From positions 27,425 to 91,424 of the forward strand of contig DAOTXW010000082.1 in NCBI GenBank assembly GCA_034435035.1: a stretch of DNA of 64,000 nucleotides, written 5' to 3'. The position numbers and the translations under genes were made by a program. The notes beneath the pieces are model-generated. The model searched no databases. It was not told the origin of the DNA and worked only from the letters and a program-made list of their open reading frames with translations. The stretch comes from JAHEME01 sp034435035 (GTDB lineage: Bacteria > Chloroflexota > Anaerolineae > Aggregatilineales > UBA3940). Every line of letters starts with the position of its first letter. The first letter of the stretch is position 1. Of the stretch, positions 49,647 through 58,634 are shown one piece after another.

Positions 49647-51002
49647 ATGACTCCTGATACGAATCGCCTCTCGCGCCTGGTAGCCCTGCAGCACCGTGAT
49701 TTCCGCTTGCTATGGGCCGGGCAACTGATATCGATGATCGGCACACAGATGCAGATCACCGCTGTTAACTGGCACATCTACGAACTGCTCCGCGGCGCCA
49801 GCTACTCCGTCACATTGTTTGGGCGAACTTTTGATCTGGGTGCCGAGGCACTCGGCCTGGGGGCGCTCGGGCTGGTCCGCATCATCCCGATCATCCTGTT
49901 TGCCCTGCTGGGCGGCATGGTCGCCGACACCTACGACCGCCGCCAGGCGCTGATGTTCACCGTCGGTGCAGCTGCTGTGCTGGCCAGCCTGCTGGCCACG
50001 ATCACCCTCAACGGGCGGGAAAGCCTGGTTTCAATTTACCTGCTTACTGCAGCTCTCTCCGCAGCTGGCGCCTTTGAAAACCCTGCGCGCCAATCGCTGG
50101 TACCCAACCTGGTGCCCCGTGAGCACCTCACCAATGCTGTGAGCCTCAATACCCTGATGTGGCAGATCGGCACGATCGTAGGGCCGGCGCTGGCTGGTAT
50201 CATGATCAGCTCACTGAATATCGGCACCGTTTACCTGGCCAACGCGCTTTCTTTCTTCGCCGTGCTGGTGGCGCTGGCGGCAATCCGATACCGCGGCACG
50301 CCAGATCGCATGCACGTTTCTGGATTCAGCTGGCGGGCGATGATGGAGGGACTCCACTTTGTATATCATTCCCGCCTGATCTGGAGCACCATGCTCCTGG
50401 ACTTCTTCGCGACATTCTTCTCATCGGCTCGCACAATGCTGCCGCTGGTCGCCAGCGATATCCTTCATGTCGGGCCGGTCGGCTATGGCATTCTCAGCAC
50501 CGCGCAGTCGCTGGGCGCTGTTATTGCCGGGCTGGCTGCTTCGCTGCGCGAGGATATCCGTCAGCAGGGGGCTGTTCTGCTGAGCAGTGTTGCGATTTAT
50601 GGGGTAGCAACAGCTCTGTTCGGTCTGTCCACCAGCTTCGCACTGTCGTATCTCTTCTTCGCGCTCACCGGCGCAGCGGACACGATATCAACGGTCATCC
50701 GAGCCAGCCTGCGCCAGTTGCTGACCCCCGATCATCTGCGCGGCAGGATGACCAGTGTGAATATGGTGTTCTTCATGGGCGGACCTCAGCTCGGCGAGTT
50801 GGAGGCGGGCCTGGCAGCCGCCGTCTTTGGGACATCATTTTCCATCGTCAGCGGTGGAATCGCGACCGTTCTACTCACCCTCTGGGTTGCGCTCAAGTAC
50901 CCCCGGCTGCGCACCTATACCAGCGACCAGATCCCCGAGATGGTCCAAAGTACCCGGACACTAACAGGGGGGCAAATCCCGCAACAGGTTGATCAGCCAT
51001 GA
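49647..51002 (+). CDS. MFS exporter (EntS/TMS-type)
   Basis: 451 aa from ATG 49647, where homology begins (LVALQHRDFRLLWAGQLISMIGTQMQ); the open frame reaches 49545 without family content. Twelve helices with the loop DTYDRRQALMFT after helix 2 and ENPARQSLVPNLV after helix 4. Same class as the exporter at 37012, though the substrates may differ. It converges on the TetA-like MFS gene with an 11-nt gap. Confidence 0.88.
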   Translation: MTPDTNRLSRLVALQHRDFRLLWAGQLISMIGTQMQITAVNWHIYELLRGASYSVTLFGRTFDLGAEALGLGALGLVRIIPIILFALLGGMVADTYDRRQALMFTVGAAAVLASLLATITLNGRESLVSIYLLTAALSAAGAFENPARQSLVPNLVPREHLTNAVSLNTLMWQIGTIVGPALAGIMISSLNIGTVYLANALSFFAVLVALAAIRYRGTPDRMHVSGFSWRAMMEGLHFVYHSRLIWSTMLLDFFATFFSSARTMLPLVASDILHVGPVGYGILSTAQSLGAVIAGLAASLREDIRQQGAVLLSSVAIYGVATALFGLSTSFALSYLFFALTGAADTISTVIRASLRQLLTPDHLRGRMTSVNMVFFMGGPQLGELEAGLAAAVFGTSFSIVSGGIATVLLTLWVALKYPRLRTYTSDQIPEMVQSTRTLTGGQIPQQVDQP

Positions 51003-51012
51003 CCGGCCCTGT

Positions 51013-52260
51013 CTATGGCAGCACTTCCACTTCGCCAGGGCCTGATTCGGCAGCAGTCAGGCTGGTCTGGCGGCCAAGGGTAAGCCAGGCATAGGGTACC
51101 AGCAGTGTCAGGATGAGCGCGCCGAAAATGCCGGGCGCCGAAGCGCCCAGCCGATCCAGCAGCAGCCCGCCGAGCGAAGGACCAATCACTCTCGTGACGC
51201 TCTCCAGCGAAGTGGCGATCCCCATCATGCCGCCCACTTCCTCCGGTGCCACCGACTTGCTCAGCGCGCTGATCGCCACTGTCCCGAACACCCCCCCCGA
51301 TGCAGCGATCGGGATCAGCACCCCCAGCAGCACCGGGACATTCGGGGCATAGGCCCACCCCAGGAGCGACACAGCCATGATCCCGATACATATCACCAGC
51401 AAATGGGTATCGCGGAACCGGCCCGCCAGTCGTCCGACCAGGAACCCCTGAACCAGCACCAGCAGAATGCCCACATAGGACAGGATGTAAGCTGTCTGGC
51501 GCGCATCCAGGCCCAGCCGCCGCGCTGCATAGAGCGCAAAAATCGTCTGGAACATCGCAAATGCAAGATAGAAGACAAACTGCGACTGCAGCAGAACTCC
51601 CACGCGAGGGTGGTTGAGCGCCCTGGCCAGTGCCTGCAGGGTGAGCGGCGCCCGCGGCGCTGCAGCGTTCTTCTGCCGCGAGTCTGCCGTCAGCGACTCC
51701 GGCAGGATAAAGAACACTGCGATCAGGTTGGCCAGAGCCAATGCGGCCGCTGACAGGGCAGGCAGGCCAAACCGCCCCCATTCTCCCAGGGTTGCGCCAA
51801 GCCCGCTCAACAGGCCGCCTGCAGCCGGGCCGATGATGAAGCCCAGGCCGAAAGCAGCGCCGATCATACCCAGGCCCCGTGCCCGATCCTTCTCGCCGGT
51901 CACATCACTGATATAAGCACGCGCCACTGAAATGTTGCCACCAGTGAGCCCATCCAGGATGCGGCTGACAAACAGCAGCCACAGAGTGCGCGCAACGCCA
52001 AGCAAGACGAATCCGATAAATGTCCCCAGAATGCTGGCCAGCAGCACTGGCCGACGTCCGTAACGATCAGAAAGACGGCCCAGCAGCGGCGCTCCCACCA
52101 GCTGGGCCGCGGCATAGGAAGCGACAAGCAGCCCGACCAAGATGTCGCTGGCCCCGTAAGTCTGGGCATAGAACGGCAGCAGGGGCAGGATTAAACTGAA
52201 GCCTAACAGGTCAACAAACACAATCAACACAATGGTGATAAGGCGGCGATTGGTCAACAA
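51013..52260 (-). CDS. MFS transporter (TetA-like drug:H+ antiporter family)
   Basis: 415 aa from TTG 52260, supported by AGGAG 6 nt upstream. Twelve helices. The family signature in loop 2-3 is GRLSDRYGRRPVLLAS, and motif C-like GLGFIIGPAAGGLLSG lies in helix 5, matching TetA/MdtG-type drug antiporters. Substrate unknown. Not in an operon with the photolyase gene 143 bp upstream, although both are minus-strand. Confidence 0.9.
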   Translation of the reverse strand: MLTNRRLITIVLIVFVDLLGFSLILPLLPFYAQTYGASDILVGLLVASYAAAQLVGAPLLGRLSDRYGRRPVLLASILGTFIGFVLLGVARTLWLLFVSRILDGLTGGNISVARAYISDVTGEKDRARGLGMIGAAFGLGFIIGPAAGGLLSGLGATLGEWGRFGLPALSAAALALANLIAVFFILPESLTADSRQKNAAAPRAPLTLQALARALNHPRVGVLLQSQFVFYLAFAMFQTIFALYAARRLGLDARQTAYILSYVGILLVLVQGFLVGRLAGRFRDTHLLVICIGIMAVSLLGWAYAPNVPVLLGVLIPIAASGGVFGTVAISALSKSVAPEEVGGMMGIATSLESVTRVIGPSLGGLLLDRLGASAPGIFGALILTLLVPYAWLTLGRQTSLTAAESGPGEVEVLP

Positions 52261-52403
52261 TATACACTCCTATCGCGTGCTAGCTCTGCGCCTTGCCTGC
52301 GCCAGGTCGGCAAGGGAAGGTCTCTCAGCATTCTGCTCTGTTTCCAACCTCTAGCCGCCGGTTGATCTGGCACTTGCGGAAAGGTCAGCCTTCTCCCGGG
52401 CTC

Positions 52404-53843
52404 CTATTGGTGCTCGCTTTCAGCAAGCTGCCGCGATTCACCAGCAGCCCTGTAGGCATTTAGGGCGCGTTGTCGCGCCCAGCGATGGTCGATCATTGGG
52501 GCGGGGTAATCCTGCCCGATCCGACAGCCTGCGGCCTGTTGAATCTCTGGGGGCATCGTCCATGGGGTATGGATGAATACCTCAGGCACCGTTTCCAATT
52601 CTGCCACCCAGCGCCGGATATAGCTGCCGGATGGATCGAACTTCATCCCCTGCAGAGTGGGGTTGAACACCCGGAAGTAGGGTGCCGCATCAGTACCTGT
52701 TCCCGCTGACCATTGCCAGCCCCCATTATTCGCTGCCGGATCGCCATCGACGAGCTGCTGCATAAACCAGCGCTCACCCCATCGCCAGTCAATAAGAAGA
52801 TCCTTGGTCAGAAAGGAAGCCACAATCATACGCGCGCGGTTATGCATCCAGCCGGTCCGGGCCAGTTGCCGCATCGCAGCATCCACGATCGGGTAGCCGG
52901 TGCGTCCCCGGCACCAAGCTGCGAACTCCTCGCGGTCATTGGCCCAGCGGATGTCCCTCAGCGGCAACCGGAAACTTTCCCGCCTGACTCTGGGAAAGTG
53001 ATGCAGAATATCTTTGTAGAACTCCCGCCAGATCAGCTCGTCCAGCCATGCCTCAACCCCCCGGCGCGCCCGGTCAGTCTGAGCGGCCGCCGCAGCGGCC
53101 AGCCCGCTGACGAATGTCTGCCGCGCAGAGATCTGGCCAAAGCGCAGGTAAGGGGACAGCCCTGAAGTGCCTGCCATATCCATCCGATTCCGATCATCTG
53201 CATACCGGTAAATCTCCCGGGCACAGAACGCCTGCAGCCGGCGTTGCGCCTCCTGCTCGCCGGGCACAAACGGGCATTCCCTGTCCAGATGCGGCTGATC
53301 GGGCAGCGGGACACTGGCCACGTCCAGCGGCGTGTCGATCCGCTCAGGCGCAGGCAGCAGATCAGCCTGCCCGGGCAGCGGTCGTGAGCGCCATGCCTGC
53401 CGGTAAGGTGTATAGACCGTATAGGCATCGCCATTCTGCCTGACCACGTCGCCACTTCTGTGCACGGTCAGCCCGGCCACAAGCTGGAGTGGCACCCGGA
53501 CAGCCACCCGGGAATCGCGGGCGCGAGCGTAAGGGGAGACATCCTCTTCGGCGATGACGCCATCCGCCCCGGTATCGGCGCACAGATCGGCCAGGGCCTG
53601 CTCCGGACGGCCCTGCCGCACGATCAACCGGCTGCCGAGCTGGCGCAGGTCAGCGTCCAGCTCGCGCAGGGCGCCAAACAGGAAGGCAGTGCGCCGGCTG
53701 GAAGCATAGTCAGATCCCAGTAGAGCCGGATCAAGGATGAATACCGGGTAGACATGAGAATCGGCCAGAGAGATGGCCGACGTCAGCGCCTGGTTATCAC
53801 GCAAGCGCAGATCGCGGCGCAGCCACCATATCAGAGGAGGCAT
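52404..53843 (-). CDS. phrB: Deoxyribodipyrimidine photolyase (class I)
   Basis: 479 aa. The N-terminal photolyase domain starts PPLIWWLRRDLRLRDNQAL; the C-terminal FAD domain has GLSPYLRFGQISARQ, WREFYKDILHHFP, GRTGYPIVDAAMRQLARTGWMHNRARM, and DGDPAANNGGWQWSAGTGTDAAPYFRVFNP (the family signature). It uses blue light to split cyclobutane dimers. The FAD-binding region and Trp residues are complete. Last gene of a four-gene operon behind the CarH-like regulator (17 nt after the Rieske gene), so its expression is expected to be light-induced. Confidence 0.95.
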   Translation of the reverse strand: MPPLIWWLRRDLRLRDNQALTSAISLADSHVYPVFILDPALLGSDYASSRRTAFLFGALRELDADLRQLGSRLIVRQGRPEQALADLCADTGADGVIAEEDVSPYARARDSRVAVRVPLQLVAGLTVHRSGDVVRQNGDAYTVYTPYRQAWRSRPLPGQADLLPAPERIDTPLDVASVPLPDQPHLDRECPFVPGEQEAQRRLQAFCAREIYRYADDRNRMDMAGTSGLSPYLRFGQISARQTFVSGLAAAAAAQTDRARRGVEAWLDELIWREFYKDILHHFPRVRRESFRLPLRDIRWANDREEFAAWCRGRTGYPIVDAAMRQLARTGWMHNRARMIVASFLTKDLLIDWRWGERWFMQQLVDGDPAANNGGWQWSAGTGTDAAPYFRVFNPTLQGMKFDPSGSYIRRWVAELETVPEVFIHTPWTMPPEIQQAAGCRIGQDYPAPMIDHRWARQRALNAYRAAGESRQLAESEHQ

Positions 53844-53860
53844 AGGGCGAACGGGAAAGA

Positions 53861-54232
53861 TTATTCTGTGGGCGTCGAATCGTTAAACAGAACCCAGATG
53901 AACCCGTCCTCAACCCGAGTCGCGTAGGTGGGAAGCACCTTGCGGCGCGATGTCGCACCCAGCACCCGCCCCAACCCGGGCGGCCAGGGAGCCCAGGCCT
54001 TCACATCGCCGCTTTCCAGATCGAACGCACTGCGGTGCCAGGGGCAGATCAGGCCACAGTCGTCGGTCAGGCGGCCGGGCTCAAGGGGCAGCCCCCAGTG
54101 GGGGCAGCTCGGGGATACGGCATGAATTTTGCCGCAGTGATTGATGAGGAGGACGCTCTGCGTCCCTGCTTTCACAACTTGCTTGGCTCCTGCCGGCAGC
54201 TGGTTTTCGGTGATGGCTTTATGCCAAGTCAT
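53861..54232 (-). CDS. Rieske-type 2Fe-2S ferredoxin
   Basis: 123 aa. The cluster ligands are CPH (in SCPHWGLPLEPG) and CPWH (in LICPWHRSAFD), i.e. C-x-H...C-x2-H. No signal peptide or transmembrane helix, so it is a soluble electron-transfer ferredoxin of the NirD/arene-dioxygenase type. The rest (IHAVSPS, ATRVEDGFIWV) fits the fold. Placed between the epimerase and photolyase genes in the CarH-like operon. Its partner enzyme is unknown. Confidence 0.9.
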   Translation of the reverse strand: MTWHKAITENQLPAGAKQVVKAGTQSVLLINHCGKIHAVSPSCPHWGLPLEPGRLTDDCGLICPWHRSAFDLESGDVKAWAPWPPGLGRVLGATSRRKVLPTYATRVEDGFIWVLFNDSTPTE

Positions 54233-54314
54233 TGGACCTCCCTATGGATCAGCAAAGACTGCCAGAGTTGATACACATTCCCATCGTCGTCGGGCTGCGG
54301 AATGTCCGGGCTCA

Positions 54315-55244
54315 TCATTTCTTCAGGAGTGCCCTCAGAGCAGGCTCGGCTTCCGGGAATTCAAACCGAAAACCTGCCTGCTGAAGCCTTTCGGGCACCA
54401 CACGCTGCCCCCGCAGGACAAGATCGGCCACTTCTCCGAATGCCAGCTTCATCGCAAAGCCGGGAACCGGCATGAAGGAAGGGCGCCCCATTACCCTGCC
54501 CAGCAGCCGAGCGAGCTCTCGGTTGGTCACCGGATTGGGAGCACTTAGATTATAGGGGCCGCTGGCGGGCTTTTCATCCATGAGCCAGCGAACTGCCCGG
54601 ACGAAATCCTGAATGTGAATCCACGGATACCATTGTTTGCCGTCCCCCATAGGGCCTCCCGCAAACAGGCGAAAAGGCAGCAGCAGCCGGGCCATGACTC
54701 CCTCCTGTGGGTGAAGGGGCAGGCCAGTACGGATAACAGGGCGGCGCACGCCCATCGAATCGAGCGCAGCCGTTGAGTTTTCCCAATCAACGCAGACACT
54801 GGCCATGAAATCACTGCCGGGCGGCGCTTCCTCAGTGACAATCTCATCCCCACTGAAGCCGTAGTAGCCCACAGCAGAAGACTGGACAACTACGAAAGGC
54901 CGGGCGCCAGCCGCCTCAATGGCTTTGACCACGGCCTGTCCTGCTGCGATGCGGCTTTCGCGAATGACTTTCCGCTGCCCATCGGACCACCGCGAAGGGA
55001 AGAACCCATCGCCACTGATGGAAGCTCCGGCCAGGTTGACCAGCGCGGTGCTCCCGTCAATCAGATGTTCCCAGCCGCGGCCGGTATGCCCATCCCAGGC
55101 TACCAGAGAGGTCCCGCCCGGCAGGCGGCCTGTATATCTCTCCGGGCTGCGGCTGAGCGCAATCACTTCATGCCCATCGCGCACCAGATCGGCTGACAGC
55201 ATCCGTCCAAGAAAACCTGTGCCGCCCGTTATGATCACACGCAT
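54315..55244 (-). CDS. TIGR01777-type NAD-dependent epimerase/dehydratase
   Basis: 309 aa. Rossmann loop TGGTGFLGRML at residues 6-16, and a conserved middle ALVNLAGASISGDGFFPSRWSDGQRKVIRESRI, which is the signature of TIGR01777 (YfcH-like) SDR proteins. The C-terminal part has FGEVADLVLRGQRVVPERLQQAGF. Typical length is about 300. Found near photolyases in other light-responsive loci, consistent with its position below the CarH-like gene. Substrate unknown. Confidence 0.92.
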   Translation of the reverse strand: MRVIITGGTGFLGRMLSADLVRDGHEVIALSRSPERYTGRLPGGTSLVAWDGHTGRGWEHLIDGSTALVNLAGASISGDGFFPSRWSDGQRKVIRESRIAAGQAVVKAIEAAGARPFVVVQSSAVGYYGFSGDEIVTEEAPPGSDFMASVCVDWENSTAALDSMGVRRPVIRTGLPLHPQEGVMARLLLPFRLFAGGPMGDGKQWYPWIHIQDFVRAVRWLMDEKPASGPYNLSAPNPVTNRELARLLGRVMGRPSFMPVPGFAMKLAFGEVADLVLRGQRVVPERLQQAGFRFEFPEAEPALRALLKK

Positions 55245-55285
55245 CTTTCAACACTCCTGACAATGCCACTACTGGAAAACGGCCT

Positions 55286-56602
55286 CTAATCTGATACAAC
55301 CTGAGCCAGCCAGTTTACGATCAGCGCGCCGCGCTCGTCCAGATTCTGGCGAGCGGCCTCGTGATACGCCTTGAGGTAATCATTCAGAAGCACGGAGGGG
55401 ATGCGCAGGTTAGCCAGCAGGCCGTGAACCCATTCAATGTCCGTGCTCAGGAAATCGATGCTTCCCAGTGCTAGAGCCGCCGCTATATTGCGCCCAAAGT
55501 GCAGGTTGGCTAGGCTGAGGTTGTCATGGATAATCCCGCTGTGCTCCATCTGCGCCCAGACCTGGGCATCGACCATCGCCTGCCGCTCACGGAAGTGAGC
55601 CAGCGCCGCGGCATGATCTGCCTTCAGAGGCTCCTCCCGGAAGGTTGAGTACCGTGCGCGCAGCAGATGTTCAATCCGTGGCAGGGCCTCGTCTAAGCGC
55701 TCGCCTAGAAAATGCGCCGGTATGCGGTCACTGAGCCCGGGGATGATGTTGAAAACTAACCCGCCAAAGCCCAGGGGAACACGCAGCCGCTGTAGCACGC
55801 GGGCAGCCTGAAGCAGGTTATCGGCGGTATGCAGTTGCTGCGCTGTCATGATGACCAGCGCAGGCTGAGCTGCTGCCACAGTATCCTCCAGGCGCTCTGT
55901 CGGGACATTCGCACCCAGGTAGACCACGTCATAGCCCTGTCGGCGCAGCAGCAGGTTCAGCAGCAGCGGGCTAAAGATATGATCCTCTTCTGCCGGGCAA
56001 GCGATCAGAATGCGGCCGGGCCTGTGGGGCACAGGCGCGGCCGCCACAAGGGTCTCCAAACGACGGATCGCCAGTGCAGAGGCAAAATGCTCCTGCTGTA
56101 CGGTGTATCGACCTTCATACCAACCTGTACCGATCTCGGCCAGCCCTTTCTGGAGCACTTCAAAACACACTGTTTCGGGTGGGTACAGCGCAAAAGCCTC
56201 GGCCATAAGCGCCTCAGCCCGCTGACCCTCAAAAGCCGCACAAGCTTCGATCCAGGCATTGCGAATGTCCGCCAGGGATTCGCCGCTGGACAGGATAGCG
56301 GCACTGCCAGTCGTCTTGGAAAGGACATATTCAGCCATCTGGAGCGGGTCTTTGCCGGCGGAGTCAAGGCGGTACCACAGATCGACAGCACGGCTGATGC
56401 TCATCCCCTCATCCTGGCGCGCAATCAGCCATTTGAGCACCTCAATATCGCGCTGTGAATAAAGGCGGTGCCCGCCGGAGGTTCGAACCGGCTCGGGAAT
56501 ACCGTAACGCCGCTCCCATGCGCGCAGGGTATCTGGTTTCAGGCCAGTTTCCCGGACAACAGCTTTCAGGTTATAGATTGGGGCGGTGTCGGCAGCAGGC
56601 AT
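55286..56602 (-). CDS. CarH-like B12-dependent light-sensing repressor with C-terminal extension
   Basis: 438 aa. Residues 10-80 are a MerR-type winged helix (VVRETGLKPDTLRAWERRYG; TSGGHRLYSQRDIEVL). Residues 110-190 are the helical B12 cap with Trp161 and Glu171-His172 (WYEGRYTVQQEHFA), matching CarH W131/E141/H142. Residues 195-300 are the cobalamin Rossmann fold with the probable Co ligand His208 in EEDHIFSP, the E-x-H part of the motif (the Gly is Ser). CarH proteins use adenosylcobalamin to repress in the dark and release DNA in light. Residues 310-438 form an extra helical domain not in CarH (about 300 aa). Heads the epimerase-Rieske-photolyase operon. Confidence 0.87.
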   Translation of the reverse strand: MPAADTAPIYNLKAVVRETGLKPDTLRAWERRYGIPEPVRTSGGHRLYSQRDIEVLKWLIARQDEGMSISRAVDLWYRLDSAGKDPLQMAEYVLSKTTGSAAILSSGESLADIRNAWIEACAAFEGQRAEALMAEAFALYPPETVCFEVLQKGLAEIGTGWYEGRYTVQQEHFASALAIRRLETLVAAAPVPHRPGRILIACPAEEDHIFSPLLLNLLLRRQGYDVVYLGANVPTERLEDTVAAAQPALVIMTAQQLHTADNLLQAARVLQRLRVPLGFGGLVFNIIPGLSDRIPAHFLGERLDEALPRIEHLLRARYSTFREEPLKADHAAALAHFRERQAMVDAQVWAQMEHSGIIHDNLSLANLHFGRNIAAALALGSIDFLSTDIEWVHGLLANLRIPSVLLNDYLKAYHEAARQNLDERGALIVNWLAQVVSD

Positions 56603-56618
56603 TGCTCAATAACCCTCA

Positions 56619-56667
56619 ATACAAAGCATTATCCTATTATCATAGCGGTTTGTATAGTTTTTGTCCA
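56619..56667 (-). promoter_or_regulatory. CarH-like operon promoter with candidate operator repeats
   Basis: On the minus strand, -35 TGGACA (56662-56667), 17-bp spacer, -10 TATGAT (56639-56644). On the + strand TTTGT occurs at 56649-56653 and 56660-56664, exactly 11 bp apart, covering the spacer and -35; an inverted copy ATACAAA (56619-56625) mirrors TTTGTAT (56649-56655). An 11-bp spacing of direct repeats is what I recall for the CarH tetramer on DNA. Confidence 0.5.
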
Positions 56668-56739
56668 TATCACATCCAACCAGGGCGGCACGGCTCCGAT
56701 GTCGGAGTATTCACTTTCGCACGTGCCCGTCAATCCGCA

Positions 56740-56779
56740 TACAATTAGCACCAGGTGTTCTAGTACCAGGCGTTCCAGA
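56740..56779 (+). repeat. -10-like box and 15-bp tandem repeat before the histidine kinase gene
   Basis: TACAAT at 56740-56745 is a possible -10 for the kinase gene. Just after it, two 15-bp units ACCAGGTGTTCTAGT (56750-56764) and ACCAGGCGTTCCAGA (56765-56779) agree in 12 of 15 positions. A GCACGTGC palindrome lies at 56719-56726. Confidence 0.4.
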
Positions 56780-56816
56780 ACTACGCGGCCCGGAAGGGAA
56801 GGCGAGGGATAAGCGA

Positions 56817-58628
56817 ATGGCTGACTCACCGGCTCAACAAAATAGAGGGACTTTCTCTGCTGGATTAGCCAGCGCGCTTCAAACTGTTGAACTGCTGAGG
56901 ACCCAACTGAGAGCTGGGCAGATCGAGCATGACTATTGGGTCAGCCGCCTGGAGGATTTGAGCCAACTCTTAAGCGCTATCTCCGATGACTACGCGGCCG
57001 ACGATCAGCGCCGCCGACTGGCAGCGCTTTACGAAGTGAGCCGCGCCCTGGGATCCTCTTTGCAGATCAACGAAGTGCTCACTCAGGTTATGGATGCCAT
57101 TATTGAGCTGACCGGGGCTGAGCGTGGTTTTTTGATGCTCTTGGATGACCTGGGCGAGCTGGAAATCCGTGCTGCGCGCAACATGGAGCAGCAGAATCTT
57201 GAAGAAGACGACTTCGCTATCAGCCGTAGTGTGATCCAACTGGTGGCGGAAACAGGTGAGCAGGTCGTCACCACCAACGCATCCGCTGACCCACGGTTCT
57301 CAGCTAAAGCCAGCGTAGTTACCCATCAGCTGCGCTCGATCCAGTGTGTGCCGCTCAAAACCCGTGGCCACGTGATTGGCGTCATCTATGTGGACAATCG
57401 GATCCGCACCGGTGCCTTCAGCGAAAGCGACCTCGAGATGCTGTCCGCCTTTGCCACCCAGGCGGCCATGGCAATCGAGAACGCCCGCCTCTTCACACGC
57501 ACCGATGCTGCACTGGATACCCGCATCCAGGAGCTCTCGCGGATGCAGGAGATTGATCAGCAGCTCAACCAGACACTGGACTTTGCCCGCGTGATGGACC
57601 TGACGCTGGAATGGGCCATGCGTGTCACCGGGGCGCACAACGGCGCCATTGGATTGATTGACCTGGAGCAGGGCACCACGCGAATCGTGGCCGAGCATGG
57701 GCAGGCTCCTGCTGCCGTCACCCATATGTTGGAGGATGGCAGCCCGCCCATCGGGAAGCGCGAGGACACCCTGACCGTTCCCATTCAACGCGAGGGCAGG
57801 ATCATTGGGGTGATCGGCCTTGACCGGATGGATGGGAAGCCTTTTGCCCCGGAATCCTTTGCCTTCGTCAACCGCCTTTCCGATCACGCGGCCATCGCTA
57901 TCGAGAACGCGCAGCTCTATGAAGCCGTCAAGCGCGCCAACCAGACCAAGAATGAGTTTGTGTCAGTCATGACCCATGAACTGCGGGTTCCAATGACCTC
58001 CATCAAGGGGTACACTGATATGATTGGTATGGTTGGCGAGCTCAGCCCGCAGCAGCAGAACTACCTTAATATCATCCGCAGCAATGTCGATCGCATGACG
58101 GTGCTGGTGAGCGATTTGAGCGATATCTCGCGTCTGGAGAGTGGGGCGCTGAAGCTCGAGATAGTCGATGGAGTTGATTTACGTTCCGTAGTGATGAACG
58201 AAGTGCTTCCCGCCATGAAAACGGAGATCGAGCGGCGGCAGCACCAGATGGTGGTGGAAATACCTGACGATCTGCCCGGTGTGCACGGAGACCCACGCCG
58301 GCTGGCACAGGTGCTAACCAATTTGATCAGCAATGCCTACAAGTACACGCCCAATGGCGGGACCCTGACCCTACAGGCAGCGGTAGAGGGAAATGCAGTG
58401 CGCTGCAGGGTGACCGATACTGGCGTGGGTATGAGCAAAGATGAATTAGCCAAGCTATTCACCAAGTTCTGGCGGGCGGAAGAAGAGTATGTTCGGGAGC
58501 AGCCCGGTTCGGGCCTCGGCCTGACAATTGCCAAGAATCTGGTCGAGCTTCAGGGTGGGAGTATGGATGTTGTCAGCGAGAAAGGTAAGGGAACGACGTT
58601 TTCGTTCACTGTGCCAATCACTGGATAG
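56817..58628 (+). CDS. Soluble GAF-GAF sensor histidine kinase
   Basis: 603 aa from ATG 56817, with GAGGG upstream; the open frame to 56661 is intergenic. No membrane helix. First GAF domain residues about 65-215 (LYEVSRALGSSLQINEVLTQVMDAIIELTGAERGFLML), second GAF 230-375, then HisKA with phospho-His387 (VSVMTHELRVPMTS), and HATPase_c with N-box NLISNAYKYTPNGG and G-boxes DTGVGMS and GSGLGLTIAKNLVELQGG. So a cytosolic kinase sensing a small molecule or redox state. No response regulator gene is next to it. It is divergent from the CarH-like gene. Confidence 0.93.
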   Translation: MADSPAQQNRGTFSAGLASALQTVELLRTQLRAGQIEHDYWVSRLEDLSQLLSAISDDYAADDQRRRLAALYEVSRALGSSLQINEVLTQVMDAIIELTGAERGFLMLLDDLGELEIRAARNMEQQNLEEDDFAISRSVIQLVAETGEQVVTTNASADPRFSAKASVVTHQLRSIQCVPLKTRGHVIGVIYVDNRIRTGAFSESDLEMLSAFATQAAMAIENARLFTRTDAALDTRIQELSRMQEIDQQLNQTLDFARVMDLTLEWAMRVTGAHNGAIGLIDLEQGTTRIVAEHGQAPAAVTHMLEDGSPPIGKREDTLTVPIQREGRIIGVIGLDRMDGKPFAPESFAFVNRLSDHAAIAIENAQLYEAVKRANQTKNEFVSVMTHELRVPMTSIKGYTDMIGMVGELSPQQQNYLNIIRSNVDRMTVLVSDLSDISRLESGALKLEIVDGVDLRSVVMNEVLPAMKTEIERRQHQMVVEIPDDLPGVHGDPRRLAQVLTNLISNAYKYTPNGGTLTLQAAVEGNAVRCRVTDTGVGMSKDELAKLFTKFWRAEEEYVREQPGSGLGLTIAKNLVELQGGSMDVVSEKGKGTTFSFTVPITG

Positions 58629-58634
58629 GAGACT

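Noticed and set aside
51013..52260. Tetracycline resistance determinant
   Set aside because: It has TetA-like motifs but no tetR neighbour; many general drug or metabolite antiporters share these motifs.
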